DNA from: Agelas oroides
Lineage: Eukaryota > Porifera > Demospongiae > Agelasida > Agelasidae
Reading direction: 5' to 3'
DNA length: 64,000 nucleotides
Assembly (NCBI GenBank): GCA_949130485.1
Contig: OX422189.1
Location: forward strand, 932,220-996,219
The position numbers and the translations under genes were made by a program. The notes below the pieces were generated by a model, which was not told where the DNA came from, did not search any database, and saw only the letters and a list, made by a program, of their open reading frames with translations. Below are positions 1-9,895 of this stretch, piece by piece. Position 1 is the first letter of the stretch. Every line of letters starts with the position of its first letter.

Positions 1-1211
1 TTTTCCAGTCCATATACTGTGTAAACATCTCCTGAGTTTGAAACCAACCAGGATGAAACCATCATTGCAAAAGTACTTTGCAAACAGCCTTAGGGTTTTA
101 CTAGTGACAATCACCCCTCCATTTGCAGGGTTGTCCAGCCTTCCACACCCTCTGCCTGCATTAAAATAATGATATCCACTGTATGATGTAGTATAGCTCT
201 TTGAATGACTGTGATGTGATGCTCTGATACAGTCTACATTAGCTAACTCTCTGGAACCACAGCTGCTAACTGTGGGCAGCCACAAAAACCAGCCAACGGA
301 CAGTATCACATCATTCCATGCATCCATCCTCTCACTGTCTTTCCAGCTGTTTCAAACTAGGTCTAAGCCAGCTAATCAGCAACCAATGCGGCTCACTACG
401 AGATTTTAGATGGGACAAGAATTGCACAATAGCAGCCTTGGCTTTGCCTCGGTTGCTATTACACAATTCTCACCCCTCCCACTTGGGTTTTTAAAACCTT
501 GTAGTGACTCGCATTAGGTCACTAACTTACACGCAGCTGCAAAAACCAGCTGATGGAAGGGTGACATTCAAGAGCACATGAATTGGAGCTAGTGCATGGT
601 ACTTCTGCAACAAAGGATTCCAAGTCACATACCCATCAAACAAATGGAAAATGAGTGCCTAGTGTTCCTCTCTGCAAGCATAAGTTGTAGCAGAAGTGCC
701 AAGTAGCAATTATTTCCTGAAACATATACAATGCACATAGAAATATCTGTACAGTTATGACATGCAGCTAGTGTGACAGCAGAGAGCTATACTAATGCAG
801 ATCATATTGATGACTCAGTGCTCAAATGTCACACTACAAAAGTGCAGATAAGCTCCTCATGAGAAAACAGCAGACAGGTTAAAATTTATGCTCGTAACCA
901 AGTAGCGTAGCCAAACCCGGGTCCGTGCCCGGGTGTCAGTGTCTGCAAAATTGAGCATCATAGTATAGCTATATTTGCATCTATAGAATGATGCAATTTC
1001 ATATGCTCTCTTGACCTCACCATGGAGTGTATATTATCTATTACCTCGTGCACTGTTTGTGAGCTTAGCATTACTGTACTGCACGCATGTATACCTACCA
1101 AAGTCGTGGGTCAGAGCTACTCCCGATTTAAGGCCGATGGCATTTCAAATGACCTAGAAATAGCCTCAGGACCAAGCTGAGTGACTGTAAAATGCAAACG
1201 TACTCATGAAT
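1..1211. other. No gene recognised
   Basis: I see no exon with convincing splice sites or family similarity here. The sequence is unique-looking, with no strong repeat structure apart from a short GC-rich palindrome near 915-935. Confidence 0.5.
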
Positions 1212-1607
1212 ACCATTATAACTACTGTCCTCACCACTGTTGCTCTTGGATTCACTGGTGTCAGAACGATCATCTTGACCATTATAACTGCTGGCCTCAT
1301 CACTGTTGCTCTTGGATTCACTGGTGTCAGAACGATCATCTTGACCATTATAACTACTGTCCTCACCACTGTTGCTCTTGGATTCACTGGTGTCAGAACG
1401 ATCATCTTGACCATTATAACTGCTGGCCTCATCACTGTTGCTCTTGGATTCACTGGCGTCAGAACGATCATCTTGACCATTATAACTGCTGGCCTCACCA
1501 CTGTTGCTCTTGGATTCACTGGTGTCAGAACGATCATCTTGACCATTATAACTGCTGGCCTCATCACTGTTGCTCTTGGATTCACTGGTGTCAGAACGAT
1601 CATCTTG
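1212..1607. repeat. 66-bp minisatellite, six copies
   Basis: Six head-to-tail copies of 66 bp start at 1212, 1278, 1344, 1410, 1476 and 1542. The copies differ by a few substitutions and have no length changes. Because 66 is a multiple of three, frames stay open on both strands. On the minus strand the unit reads as a 22-residue acidic, serine-rich repeat containing DDRSDTSESKSNS. Confidence 0.95.
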
Positions 1608-1633
1608 ATCATCATCTCTATTTTGACTTTCAG
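1214..1633 (-). CDS. Possible exon encoding acidic Ser-rich 22-residue repeats
   Basis: Read on the minus strand, the minisatellite sits between a possible acceptor (gtgcag before CTGAAAGTC at 1633) and a possible donor (TATAATG before gtattc at 1214). The implied exon is 420 bp, phase 1 at both ends, the symmetric class common in secreted repeat proteins. It would encode six units rich in Asp, Glu, Ser and Asn with no hydrophobic core, resembling disordered matrix or mineral-binding proteins in composition only. No upstream signal-peptide exon or downstream exon was identified, and the acceptor has a weak pyrimidine tract. It may simply be a non-coding minisatellite. Confidence 0.3.
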
Positions 1634-1639
1634 CTGCAC

Positions 1640-3385
1640 GGTGGATCAATTCAAAACCATGCAAATGATATAAGTATACCAAAACAGCAAGACAATGCCC
1701 CAGGGACACAGGTGCATGTACATGCATGGACAATACAGCCTCAGGCACAGAGGTGCATGTCCAATAGGAAGCAGAAGAAAAATGAGTGCAAACAACCACA
1801 CATTAAAACTTACTTTTTGTAGTATAGACTAGATGTGGGCTATTCACTGCACTATTATAAAATTAATGTTAATTGAAGAAAAAAAGGATTTTTTCCTTCA
1901 CCGGCTACACCACCTCCCTTCACAGCACAGTGTCTCCAGTAGGGACACCTCCGCTTCCATACGTAAAACCACACATTAGTAGCTATAGAGCCCTTTAAAC
2001 GTATTGGCATATGAAGTCATGCAAGACACCAACATACGCATTAACAAAGGACTTGTTACCTTCTGGTTGCAATGTGGGTCTGAAAATAAACCACCATGCA
2101 CTGCTTGTGTGGTACAGTATGGTACACAACTACTAAATCTGATTGTCGCCCAGCTCAATGCTTCATGTGCACATGCAATACCAGCGGCTCACTCGACACT
2201 CACTTTTGTTTACGCTTGACAGTCCAGTCTTGAAAGCTTATTAGCTTACCAGTTAATTGTCCCTACCACTACTTCTGTACTGAAAGTGTGGCAAACATAA
2301 AATGAAGTTTCCATGCACTAGCAGGGTTCAAGCTAGTGGGGGTGGGGGAAGCCCCCCCCCCCCCCCCCCCACAAATTAAAGACTATTTTGTCTCAAATTG
2401 CATCAGAAACTAGACTAGAGGTCTTCAGAGAAGACATACCCCGCACAATTTAAATGTCAGCAAACTAAACTGTTTCTTACCCATGCGTGCCCATAACTAT
2501 GCATATTAAACGTTTGTGGTATGCAGTGCACATCATATTACATAGGGTATCTACACTATAATATTAAAGCTGGCCATAGGGATGGAAGCTCCAAGGGTTT
2601 CTTATACTTTCCAACTGAAGGTCTACTCTTGTGCCCAGCCTGCCACACCCCATGATGGCTGTCAGCAAATATTTGCTGACCAACTTCATGAGGAGGCTGG
2701 TGAACGCAAACACATGCTTGGAGTCCGCATATGCCTGGTGTCCACCGTATCCAAGTGGTTGACCGTATCAAAATGGTGGACAATACCAATGTTAAATAGA
2801 AAAGAGCTGGAAATACAGAGGGGTGAACTGCTTTGGTCTCTATCAGGTACACATACATTCGTGTACAGCAACTGTTTAACCCAGTAAATATGAAATTTTT
2901 TCACTGGACTGACAAACTGACAAACTGACTTACAGATGGACAAAACTGATTTCTTAACCCCTTCGTGCATGCGTACACGGGGTAACAATCTCAAAGGACC
3001 TAGCTAAAACCCTAAAGTTTTCTTGAGGGGCATGCCCCCAGACCTCCCTAGACAACACTTTATACAGCTTCCCTCCCAAACTCAAATCCTAAATAGAACC
3101 CTGACTAGTATAGTCATTTTGTCTCAAGTCCTTCCAGTGAGAACTGAAATTATACTAGCTATGTCTTGATTAGCTTCAATCGGGCCAAGGCCTCCATCTC
3201 TACTTTGGTTACTTGCTTTTCATGGCATACTATAAGCTGCATGGAGCCAAAAGCTATAGGAAAGAGACTTGGTGGCTAACCATATATGTCCAGTCTGTTT
3301 CAACTGGATATACCATAGCCGTAGGTGTGTCATGGTTAACTACATTTAAATGTTTACTATAATTTTGAAATTTTACTTATTTGGA
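1640..3385. other. No gene recognised; dispersed repeat pieces
   Basis: No supported exon. A G-then-C homopolymer lies near 2338-2371. The stretch 3010-3105 is the reverse complement of a segment at 37972-38070 and marks a dispersed repeat. Confidence 0.5.
3010..3105 (-). repeat. Dispersed repeat, copy related to 37972-38070
   Basis: On the minus strand this reads through the same ordered blocks as 37972-38070 on the plus strand: a start near CAGGGTTCTA, a GTTTGGG run, AAGTGTTGTC, then GGGGCATGCCCC and CTCAAGAAAA. No coding frame or terminal repeat is seen, so the class is unknown. Confidence 0.6.
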
Positions 3386-3391
3386 TTTTAT

Positions 3392-3903
3392 TTATATCAA
3401 TACTGCTGCGGTGTTGATGCTACAATCTAGGGTAAATGACTGTGCAGGCAACTCATAGTCTGGAACTGGATATGCTCCATTGTATATAGCATATACTACG
3501 TAGCAGGTATAGTCTCGCGTAGCCACACCCCGTTCCGCTTGTGGCATAGCAATAATATACCCTCCTAAGCTCTCTATGCTACGGGAGACTGGTATCTTCA
3601 GTGATACATGCAGATGAGTACGGATACATGACACTGTACATATAGAGCTGGATGTGACCTTCAGATGTGATACACTTGCGCAGAGACATGCATTAATTCA
3701 ACCTCCATCTATCAAAGTATACAGAAAACCCCCCGGTAGCAAAAACGGTACTGCTACGCGCCCACATAATGCTTACTTATGCATAGAGGCGAACGGCAGT
3801 AAGTTGCATTGGCCGTACAAACGAAAGTTGCCACAATCAGCACACAGATAACGCATGGAAGGGCAGATTGCATCTTGGCGGACTTCACCTGAAGGGCACT
3901 CAT
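3392..3903 (-). CDS. Small two-exon secreted protein, unknown family
   Basis: Exon 1 is 3903-3777 and exon 2 is 3633-3392. The donor (TGCATAA before gtaagc) and acceptor (tatgtacag) join in phase 1 to give a continuous frame of about 122 codons from the ATG at 3903, or 112 from the in-frame ATG at 3873. The N-terminus has a clear signal peptide (hydrophobic run CVICVLIVATFVCTANA). The mature part has paired cysteines around a segment containing YVVYAIYNGAYPVPDYELP, suggesting a small disulfide-stabilised beta fold. The stop codon overlaps an AATAAA-type poly(A) signal (3387-3392), and a TATA box lies upstream, so the unit looks complete and compact. I do not recognise the family. Confidence 0.6.
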
Positions 3904-3955
3904 CCTTGAACAGCTCGTTATGCAGTATGAAAAGAAAACTAAACTGCAGCAACGG

Positions 3956-3963
3956 CTTTTATA
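3956..3963 (-). promoter_or_regulatory. TATA box of the small secreted gene
   Basis: TATAAAAG on the minus strand lies about 53 bp before the ATG at 3903. Transcription would start near 3930, leaving a short leader. Confidence 0.6.
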
Positions 3964-3993
3964 GGCATGATGGTACACGTGACTACCGTAAAA

Positions 3994-4108
3994 GTTCTAA
4001 TTAAGGCGCCTCTCCAATGAAGGCGCCCCCTAGAGCCTTTTTTCCGTTTCAAAGAGGGCGCCCTTTAGGCTCACATTTATTTTATAGGGGGCGCCTTCCA
4101 ATTAGAAC
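3994..4108. repeat. 115-bp inverted-repeat element
   Basis: The ends GTTCTAATT and AATTAGAAC are inverted copies, and GGCGCC-containing arms follow inside both ends. This fits a small foldback or MITE just upstream of the small secreted gene. Confidence 0.65.
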
Positions 4109-5440
4109 CATTCTTGCACTTTTACGCACGTATACGCAAATGGCAGCCATCACAGTGTCTTTCTGATGCAACGCTTCCGGCTGGGACTCCAGCGCCGAAA
4201 CGACTGCCGGTAGGGCGTCTAACATTGATACAAACCCCAGTGGTAGTCTTGAGCAGTTTCAGAATAAGTACAGGTAAGACTGCAGATTCTGCTATCATTT
4301 ATAGGTCCCAGAGAGCGTTAGCTGTGATAGAAGCCTAGTGAACGAGGCTACGTTGCTTTCCGCTAGGCTCCGCCCATGCAGCTTTCTGTTTGATTTTTCG
4401 TCCGCGCGTGGGGAGGGCCTGGGAATGAGGCTAGAGGCCTGAGGTTGACGAAGTATAATATTGTGGTGGACCATGCCCCCCTAGGTAGGGCTCCCAATGA
4501 AAAAATCGAAGGCGCTCCGATTTCAAATTTGTTGTACTAGAACTAAGTATCTATCTGAGATATATAAAAACCGGACTATAAAAGTTGGTGCTGCAAAGCT
4601 ATTTTCAGTCAATTCGTCTTGGACTTGAAAGGGTTAAGTGTCAAAAATTGGACGCAATTCGGTTCAAGTGACTTTTGAAGCTTCGCTACGAAACTAGTGG
4701 TACTGATGGATTTCACTTGATGTATCTTGTGCAAAAATGTCTGGACCAATCAAGTTTATAGCTGTCAAGAGACTATACTAGCTGTTATTTTATGTTGCAA
4801 TACATTTCTCCCATAGAAGAATAATTGATGGTTTGAAGTGACTTTTGACAAGTAAATTTAGCAAGCACCGGTGCGATTGATTATTTACCATTGGTAGAGT
4901 ATTAAAATAGCTGGACCACTCGCGTGGATGTCTGTTAAAAGTATGTTCATATATAATCCCCCATATAAAATCAAAATCCTATAATGGCCATATTTTGGCA
5001 CATAACCTTCTCTTTGCTTTATTTATTTTCGGAAGAACGAATGTCATAGAAATTATTGTAACTGTAGTTTACAAACAAGGTCACTTGGTTCTTGGATTTC
5101 AGCATACTTGAGTCAAGTTTGTTCGTTCTTGGATTTTTGTTGGGACCCCTACCCTAGGGTTTAATTTACATACTTTCGTTTCGCGCGCTACCCGAGAGCA
5201 GAACCACTGCTTCCTACGACTATATTCGCTGAGATCCGATGCATGTACATCTAGTTCCGAGTTGGTCTGGCTACGCGAGACTATGATACATCAGTGTGAC
5301 AAATGTAGTTCGAGTGTATGTACATGACTAACTGTATTTACGCCAAGATGCCCATGTTCGCTGGCTTCTGAGGGTGCCTCAATTAACCAGCGGAGGATGC
5401 CGATTTTTCGGGGTTGCCCAAATTACTTTTATTAGCCTGA
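4109..5440. other. No gene recognised
   Basis: AT-rich, without supported exons. A remnant of the TAGCC..GGCTA element family may lie at about 4363-4432, ending in GGCCTGGGAATGAGGCTA. Confidence 0.5.
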
Positions 5441-5443
5441 CAC

Positions 5444-5452
5444 TATATATAG
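5444..5452 (+). promoter_or_regulatory. TATA box of the cationic CCP gene
   Basis: TATATATAG lies about 84 bp before the ATG at 5528. Initiation would be near 5475. Confidence 0.6.
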
Positions 5453-5527
5453 CCACGTCCATTTCGGCTTTATACACTAGTCTTGGCCCTCGTTTCATCT
5501 AAGTCAAACCGCTGCAGTTCATTGAAC

Positions 5528-6031
5528 ATGCGAGTGACGATCTTAATCCTCCTGCTGGTGGCTATAGCGGCCATGATTTTTGTAGCCAGTGCACGCCGGG
5601 GAAGCGACAGTAGCTTTAGCGATACTGGAAGCCGCGAAAAAACAGACTCTGGCACGAGTCGTAGAGCGACAACAAACGGTGAATCCTCCCCGAGTCGTCG
5701 ACGACGACCAGCCACCCCGGACAGTCGACGACGACGACCAGTCACTCCGGATAGTCGACGACGACGACCAGTCACTCCGGGTAGTCGACGACGACGACCA
5801 ATTGGTTCGCCACGTCGTGTCGATCGCGATTGTCGCTTCCCACCATTTCCAAGATATGGCACCGTGAGTGTGACCGGAACATCAGTGGGTTCCACAGCGT
5901 TTTATTCGTGCAACAGTGGCTTTGCTCTTCATGGAAACCGGACCCGTAAGTGCATGCGTGACGGTCGTTGGTCGGGTAGAACCCCCCACTGCCATAGGAG
6001 CAGAAGGCGTCGTCCGTGGTACTGGGGGTGA
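5528..6031 (+). CDS. Secreted Arg-rich protein with one sushi/CCP domain
   Basis: Single exon of 167 codons. The start is the ATG at 5528, immediately followed by a signal peptide (MRVTILILLLVAIAAMIFVA). Next comes a Ser/Thr/Arg-rich linker with four near-identical units of the type SRRRRPVTPD. One CCP domain follows, with all four cysteines in order (DC, YSC, RKC, PHC), the Gly-Arg-Trp before the last cysteine, and the FYSCNSGFAL core. The protein ends in a second basic cluster (RSRRRRPWYWG). CCP domains bind proteins or glycans; the polybasic repeats imply binding to anionic polymers or membranes, which is inference. The CCP closely resembles those of the 22-domain gene at 9.6-23.8 kb, so the two are probably related by duplication, although this gene is intronless and on the other strand. 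Confidence 0.85.
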   Translation: MRVTILILLLVAIAAMIFVASARRGSDSSFSDTGSREKTDSGTSRRATTNGESSPSRRRRPATPDSRRRRPVTPDSRRRRPVTPGSRRRRPIGSPRRVDRDCRFPPFPRYGTVSVTGTSVGSTAFYSCNSGFALHGNRTRKCMRDGRWSGRTPHCHRSRRRRPWYWG

Positions 6032-6795
6032 AGGGCTGTGACTCGTACGAAAAGCAGTTACCATGCATGCATGGTTTAGCTTAACCATTAACAAGTATCA
6101 CGCTGAATTGGCATGTATGTTTTTATTATAGTAGTGTCTCACTTTAGCTACTTGCCGTACGGTATATGGCATATGTATACGTTGGAAGATTTTCTTCCTT
6201 GAACGAGTAATCACGCTAAATTTGTATGTATGCACAGTTGCAGAATTCTGACTTTCATTTTTTATAATGACTGTATCACTCTAAACCCTATATCTCTCTG
6301 CACGTAATTGCTGCATTATACCTTGTATGCACACACGAAGTATAGCTGCTGATTGACTAAATCATGCTTGAGGTGATGTATAATCATTAGGAAACTGCAT
6401 GTGTCTTGTAATTACAGGGGGCCGCCTAAGAAGCTGGTCAGCAACATGTACTGCTGAACTACATGTCAGTTTACCTGGACTGATTTGTCGCTTGCACGTG
6501 TAGATTACAAACATGTTCACACAGTCAACTAGAGGAGCTTGAGACATATTCAAGTCTGCTATATATTACTTTTGTCAGTAGCTTGTATACATGCATTATC
6601 AAAGCAATTAAGTTGTCTAATGCTCCAAGAATTGCAGAATACCCAAACCCATATATGCCTGGACTGGCGCTAATGGCTGCGTATTTCTTCTGTCATGCTG
6701 TTTATCTTTATAATAATTATATTATGTTATGCTCATTGTTGCTATTAAGTGCTAACTGATGAACTGATACAGTGTGCTGGACACAACCTTGACAC

Positions 6796-6968
6796 ATGCT
6801 AATCCTGTATGTACTGTACATGGGCACAGCAGTTGACAAATGCATGCTAATCCTTTATGTACTGTACATGGGCACAGCAGTTGACAAATGCATGCTAATC
6901 CTTTATGTACTGTACATGGGCACAGCAGTTGACAAATGCATGCTAATCCTTTATGTAGTGTACATGGG
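6796..6968. repeat. 48-bp minisatellite, about 3.6 copies
   Basis: Units begin at 6796, 6844, 6892 and 6940 with ATGCTAATCC, then TACTGTACATGGGC. The frame stays open because 48 is divisible by three, but there is no sign of a gene. Confidence 0.9.
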
Positions 6969-7070
6969 CTCAGCTATACCATGTATTTATCTGTGCACAT
7001 GATCAGGTAGACGACGGCTGAATCTTTGTCAACATAAATGGCTTAACATTACTGTTTTACACAGCATGCA

Positions 7071-7160
7071 CGCATCCTGTGCAGTGGGTGACTTTGCATA
7101 ATATCTAGACGTATTTTTAAGGGAGATGTGTTTTTTTTTTTTGATTTTCATGCATGGCTA
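7071..7160 (+). mobile_element. Fragment matching the region downstream of the hammerhead motif
   Basis: This segment matches 37563-37645: both contain TCCTGTGCAGTGGGTGACTT, then a TAA-ATATCTAG-like block, a T run and GGGAGATGTG. Similarity begins within a few bases of the position equivalent to the hammerhead cleavage site in the other copy. The ribozyme core itself is absent here. The likely source is a Penelope-like element or related small retroelement, by inference from the hammerhead. Confidence 0.6.
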
Positions 7161-7295
7161 AGTATGGAAGTTATAGAATGGTACATACAGGAACATGCAG
7201 GCAGGTGGGAAATACATATAAAGGTAATCATTAAATTGTGTCAGTGTGTATTTTTATAAAAGTAAAGAAATTAACTAATTTGGATTATTTGGTGT

Positions 7296-8408
7296 TCAAG
7301 AACTTCCATCAGCGCTTCCATCCTCACTACCACACATCTTGTGCATTACATCCCCTGCATCTTTGCTCATACTTGCCTTTTGCATGTCACTGTCACCAAT
7401 ACATTGCATGTGAAGATTGTGGTTGTCTGTCACTGCCTTGAGGGCATCTGCTAAAAACGACACACTTGGTGGAACATGCGACTTAAACTCAGTGGGTTCA
7501 TAGCAGACTTTAGCATCATTTGGTAGGTTTTTGTTGTTGCTAAACTGCGACACAGTTGCACGTACAGCAGTGAGTGGTAGGCGTCTGTTGTCATTAACAA
7601 ATTGCACATTAAGGTGAGCTCTACTAATTTCTTGCCACCTTGTAAAGAGGAAATCAAGCTGGCTGAGATGGAGGAGGTAGGCAGGGTCATTTGCAGCATC
7701 ATTTGAGCACATTTGACCACCAACAAAGCACCGCACGTTGGTGTGGATGAACACTTGCAAAAACTGGTGAAATTCATTAAATTCTGATGGCAGGTGTGTG
7801 AGGAGATCTTGCTCAATTATTGCTCTAGTAGGAAACAACTGCATGCGATACTGCCTTTTTAGGCAGCCACCACCGGCTGAAGGAGTGACATTAAACACTG
7901 CTGAGTTGAATGGACCGTTACTAACACAGCTGTCATTAGATCGTGATGAGTCCCCAAACCCACTCTCCGGACTCCACACTGAAGACATATAGGGGTTCAT
8001 GGGTAGGGCAGTCCAATCCCAATAGGGAATGGTGATATGGCAATCAATCTCACGAAGCAGGTTTTCATATTCGAGTAGAAAGTAGCGGTGCCACGGGAAG
8101 AACATACTCACATTAGAGCGAGTTTCTTGAGCTAGGGTATCAAATGAAGACTTGTATTTATAGATAAGAGTTTCATATTTTGGTCTAAAATTTGGATCTG
8201 TAGTTGCTCTGATGACAGTGCCAATGTAACTCCTTCGCTGATTGACAGTCAAACTGGCAAAATCGACTCTCACACGGCAGCAGTCAACAAGTTTACCACT
8301 CCGACACATGCATCTCCTGCCACATGTATCCTGTACCGTATTACCCTCATTGGTGCATTCTGTGACAGTGCATGCAATGGGAAAAAGCTGCAGTAAGTGT
8401 TTGTGCAT
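7296..8408 (-). CDS. Tyrosinase-like protein lacking most copper ligands
   Basis: Single exon of 370 codons with its own TATA box. The N-terminus has a short hydrophobic stretch (a weak signal peptide), then a Cys-rich segment (residues 14-45) and the CRVRVDF-SLT lead-in typical of invertebrate secreted tyrosinases. The tyrosinase fold is recognisable from FFPWHRYFLLEYENLLRE (102-120), IPYWDW (127-132), HTNVR..VGGQM (222-233) and NDPAYLLHLSQLDFLFTRWQ (240-259). In active type-3 copper enzymes six histidines bind two coppers. Here only His107 (CuA) and His222 (CuB) are clearly kept: no histidine occurs between residues 5 and 106, Arg226 replaces the second CuB histidine, and His247-Leu248 replaces the usual His-His. 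Oxidase activity is therefore unlikely. A structural or matrix role is possible (inference). The tail is acidic and Ser/Asp-rich. Confidence 0.85.
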   Translation of the reverse strand: MHKHLLQLFPIACTVTECTNEGNTVQDTCGRRCMCRSGKLVDCCRVRVDFASLTVNQRRSYIGTVIRATTDPNFRPKYETLIYKYKSSFDTLAQETRSNVSMFFPWHRYFLLEYENLLREIDCHITIPYWDWTALPMNPYMSSVWSPESGFGDSSRSNDSCVSNGPFNSAVFNVTPSAGGGCLKRQYRMQLFPTRAIIEQDLLTHLPSEFNEFHQFLQVFIHTNVRCFVGGQMCSNDAANDPAYLLHLSQLDFLFTRWQEISRAHLNVQFVNDNRRLPLTAVRATVSQFSNNKNLPNDAKVCYEPTEFKSHVPPSVSFLADALKAVTDNHNLHMQCIGDSDMQKASMSKDAGDVMHKMCGSEDGSADGSS

Positions 8409-8450
8409 GAAAGTCTAGTGCACATGGACATGGCAGCCACTTTGGCTGCC

Positions 8451-8456
8451 TTTATA
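8451..8456 (-). promoter_or_regulatory. TATA box of the tyrosinase-like gene
   Basis: TATAAA on the minus strand (within CTCTATAAAGG) lies about 43 bp before the ATG at 8408, implying a leader of about 15-20 nt. This supports a gene separate from the CCP gene upstream. Confidence 0.65.
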
Positions 8457-8585
8457 GAGTATGGGTTTCACATTTGTAAATGTTACTTTTGTGTAGCTAG
8501 CTGTTATACCATATACCAGGGGTAAAATTTTGCCACCTGTTGCAAATTGAACCTTTGTTCATGTATAGGAAAGAAATAAATATTG

Positions 8586-8658
8586 AGATTCAGCCAGGAT
8601 TCAAACCTGGGTCTTCTGAACGCCAGTCAGATGCTCTTACCAACTGAGCCACTGGAGC
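8586..8658 (-). repeat. tRNA-like sequence (Ala-GGC-like), pseudogene or SINE head
   Basis: The 73-nt minus-strand sequence folds as a cloverleaf: D arm from GTGGCTCAGTTGGTAAGAGC, anticodon arm TCTGA/TCAGA with loop CTGGCGT (anticodon GGC), and T arm CCAGG/CCTGG. The acceptor stem has two mismatches out of seven and the T loop has TTT in place of TTC. A functional tRNA is unlikely; a tRNA pseudogene or the head of a tRNA-derived SINE fits better. Confidence 0.65.
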
Positions 8659-8659
8659 T

Positions 8660-9574
8660 CTGGCATTGGAGCAGAGGATAGATGGTGTATGTGCATAGCT
8701 ATGGCTTATTCTCAGGTTGGATATCTTCTAAAGTCAATTAAGATGAGGCTGTTTGTACTATCTACATATCAAACTGAAAAGCAATAGAGACAAATTTTTG
8801 ATTTGTCTTGAATTTGGGTGACCCTTGTCCTTGTTGTGTCTTGCTTCTCCATGTGGAACTTTCTTTTTGTAGTTTACTTTGTAAAGAAACAAAGACAGTT
8901 TACATGTTTGCTGTGAACCTTGCATTGCATTCATTTCAACATACCAAACATAAGTACATGCTGTTGATAATTTCTTCTTTCTCAGCAACACAGACACAGC
9001 TATATGTACTTAGTTATAATATTCTCTTTTACTCTAAGTGCTACTTCCATTTCTAATGGCTATATCGATTGTTTACAAATAGCTTCATTCCCAGGCTCCA
9101 GCTCTGGGAAGTTTTTAGCCTTGTTCCCAGGCTTCCCTGATCCTGAAGACCTGAATGCAAATATCTATTATATACCCGGGGAGCCTGCACAACTTCAATG
9201 TTTGCATTCCGGAGCAGGGGAGCCTGGGAATGAGGCTATATAGGAACTTTTCATACATATGTACATAGCCTCATTTCGAGGTCTCCCCTGTTTTTACCTT
9301 CTGTTTGCGTCCACATACCGGTAATACTCGCTCCGCTTCCATGTAGTATCGTGAGAGCAAATGGAAGGTATAAATGGGGTAGTCTTGCAAATGAGGCCAA
9401 TACATACAAAGCTGGGAAGGAGCCTTGTTCCATTAAAAGACATACAGCTGTGGATATACCAGAAGTATTAATCTATTAATCGTCTGAGACTGCATTTGTT
9501 ATAGTATAGAAAGCATGCAGCTATATATACTGCATGGTATAAGCGTGCATACAGTAGTCAAGTACCAATATGCA
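8660..9574. other. Intergenic, transposon remnants only
   Basis: No exon is supported. Segments with CATTCCCAGGCT and GCCTGGGAATGAGGCTA ends (about 9087-9240) and a CCTCATTTCGAGG start at about 9268 look like old copies of the TAGCC..GGCTA family. Confidence 0.5.
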
Positions 9575-9864
9575 TTATGTTGTAACTTGTCTGTCATACC
9601 AACCTGATAATCGTGAGCAAGTGGGCAAACTTCCACTCCATGTTCCATCATTCTGGCAGGTCCTCGACTCAAAACCCACTAGCTCGTAGCTGGCGTTACA
9701 CTGATAGTACACAATAGCACCAATGCTCAGGTCGTTGCCCACTCTTTTTCCATTTTCTGGGGTGCCTGGGTCTCCACATGAAGTTTCTGGTTGTTTATAC
9801 ATTTGCATGATGAAGCAGGATGGAGAATGGAGGGGGGAGGGAGGGGGGAGGGAGGGAGGGAGGA

Positions 9865-9895
<31 letters not shown>

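Larger units (their letters stand above)
6032..7295. other. No gene recognised; contains a minisatellite and a retroelement fragment
   Basis: This stretch lies between two convergent genes (the plus-strand CCP gene and the minus-strand tyrosinase-like gene). It contains the 48-bp repeats at 6796 and the ribozyme-related fragment at 7071. Confidence 0.6.

Noticed and set aside
1212-1607. CRISPR-like array
   Set aside because: Units are 66 bp with no unique spacers, in an animal genome; it is a plain minisatellite.
8586-8658. Functional tRNA-Ala (GGC) gene
   Set aside because: Two acceptor-stem mismatches and a changed T loop argue against function; kept only as a tRNA-like repeat.
7296-9786. 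Tyrosinase-like domain as the C-terminus of the CCP protein
   Set aside because: The tyrosinase-like frame has its own TATA box 43 bp before an ATG, and the last CCP exon ends in a stop at 9575.
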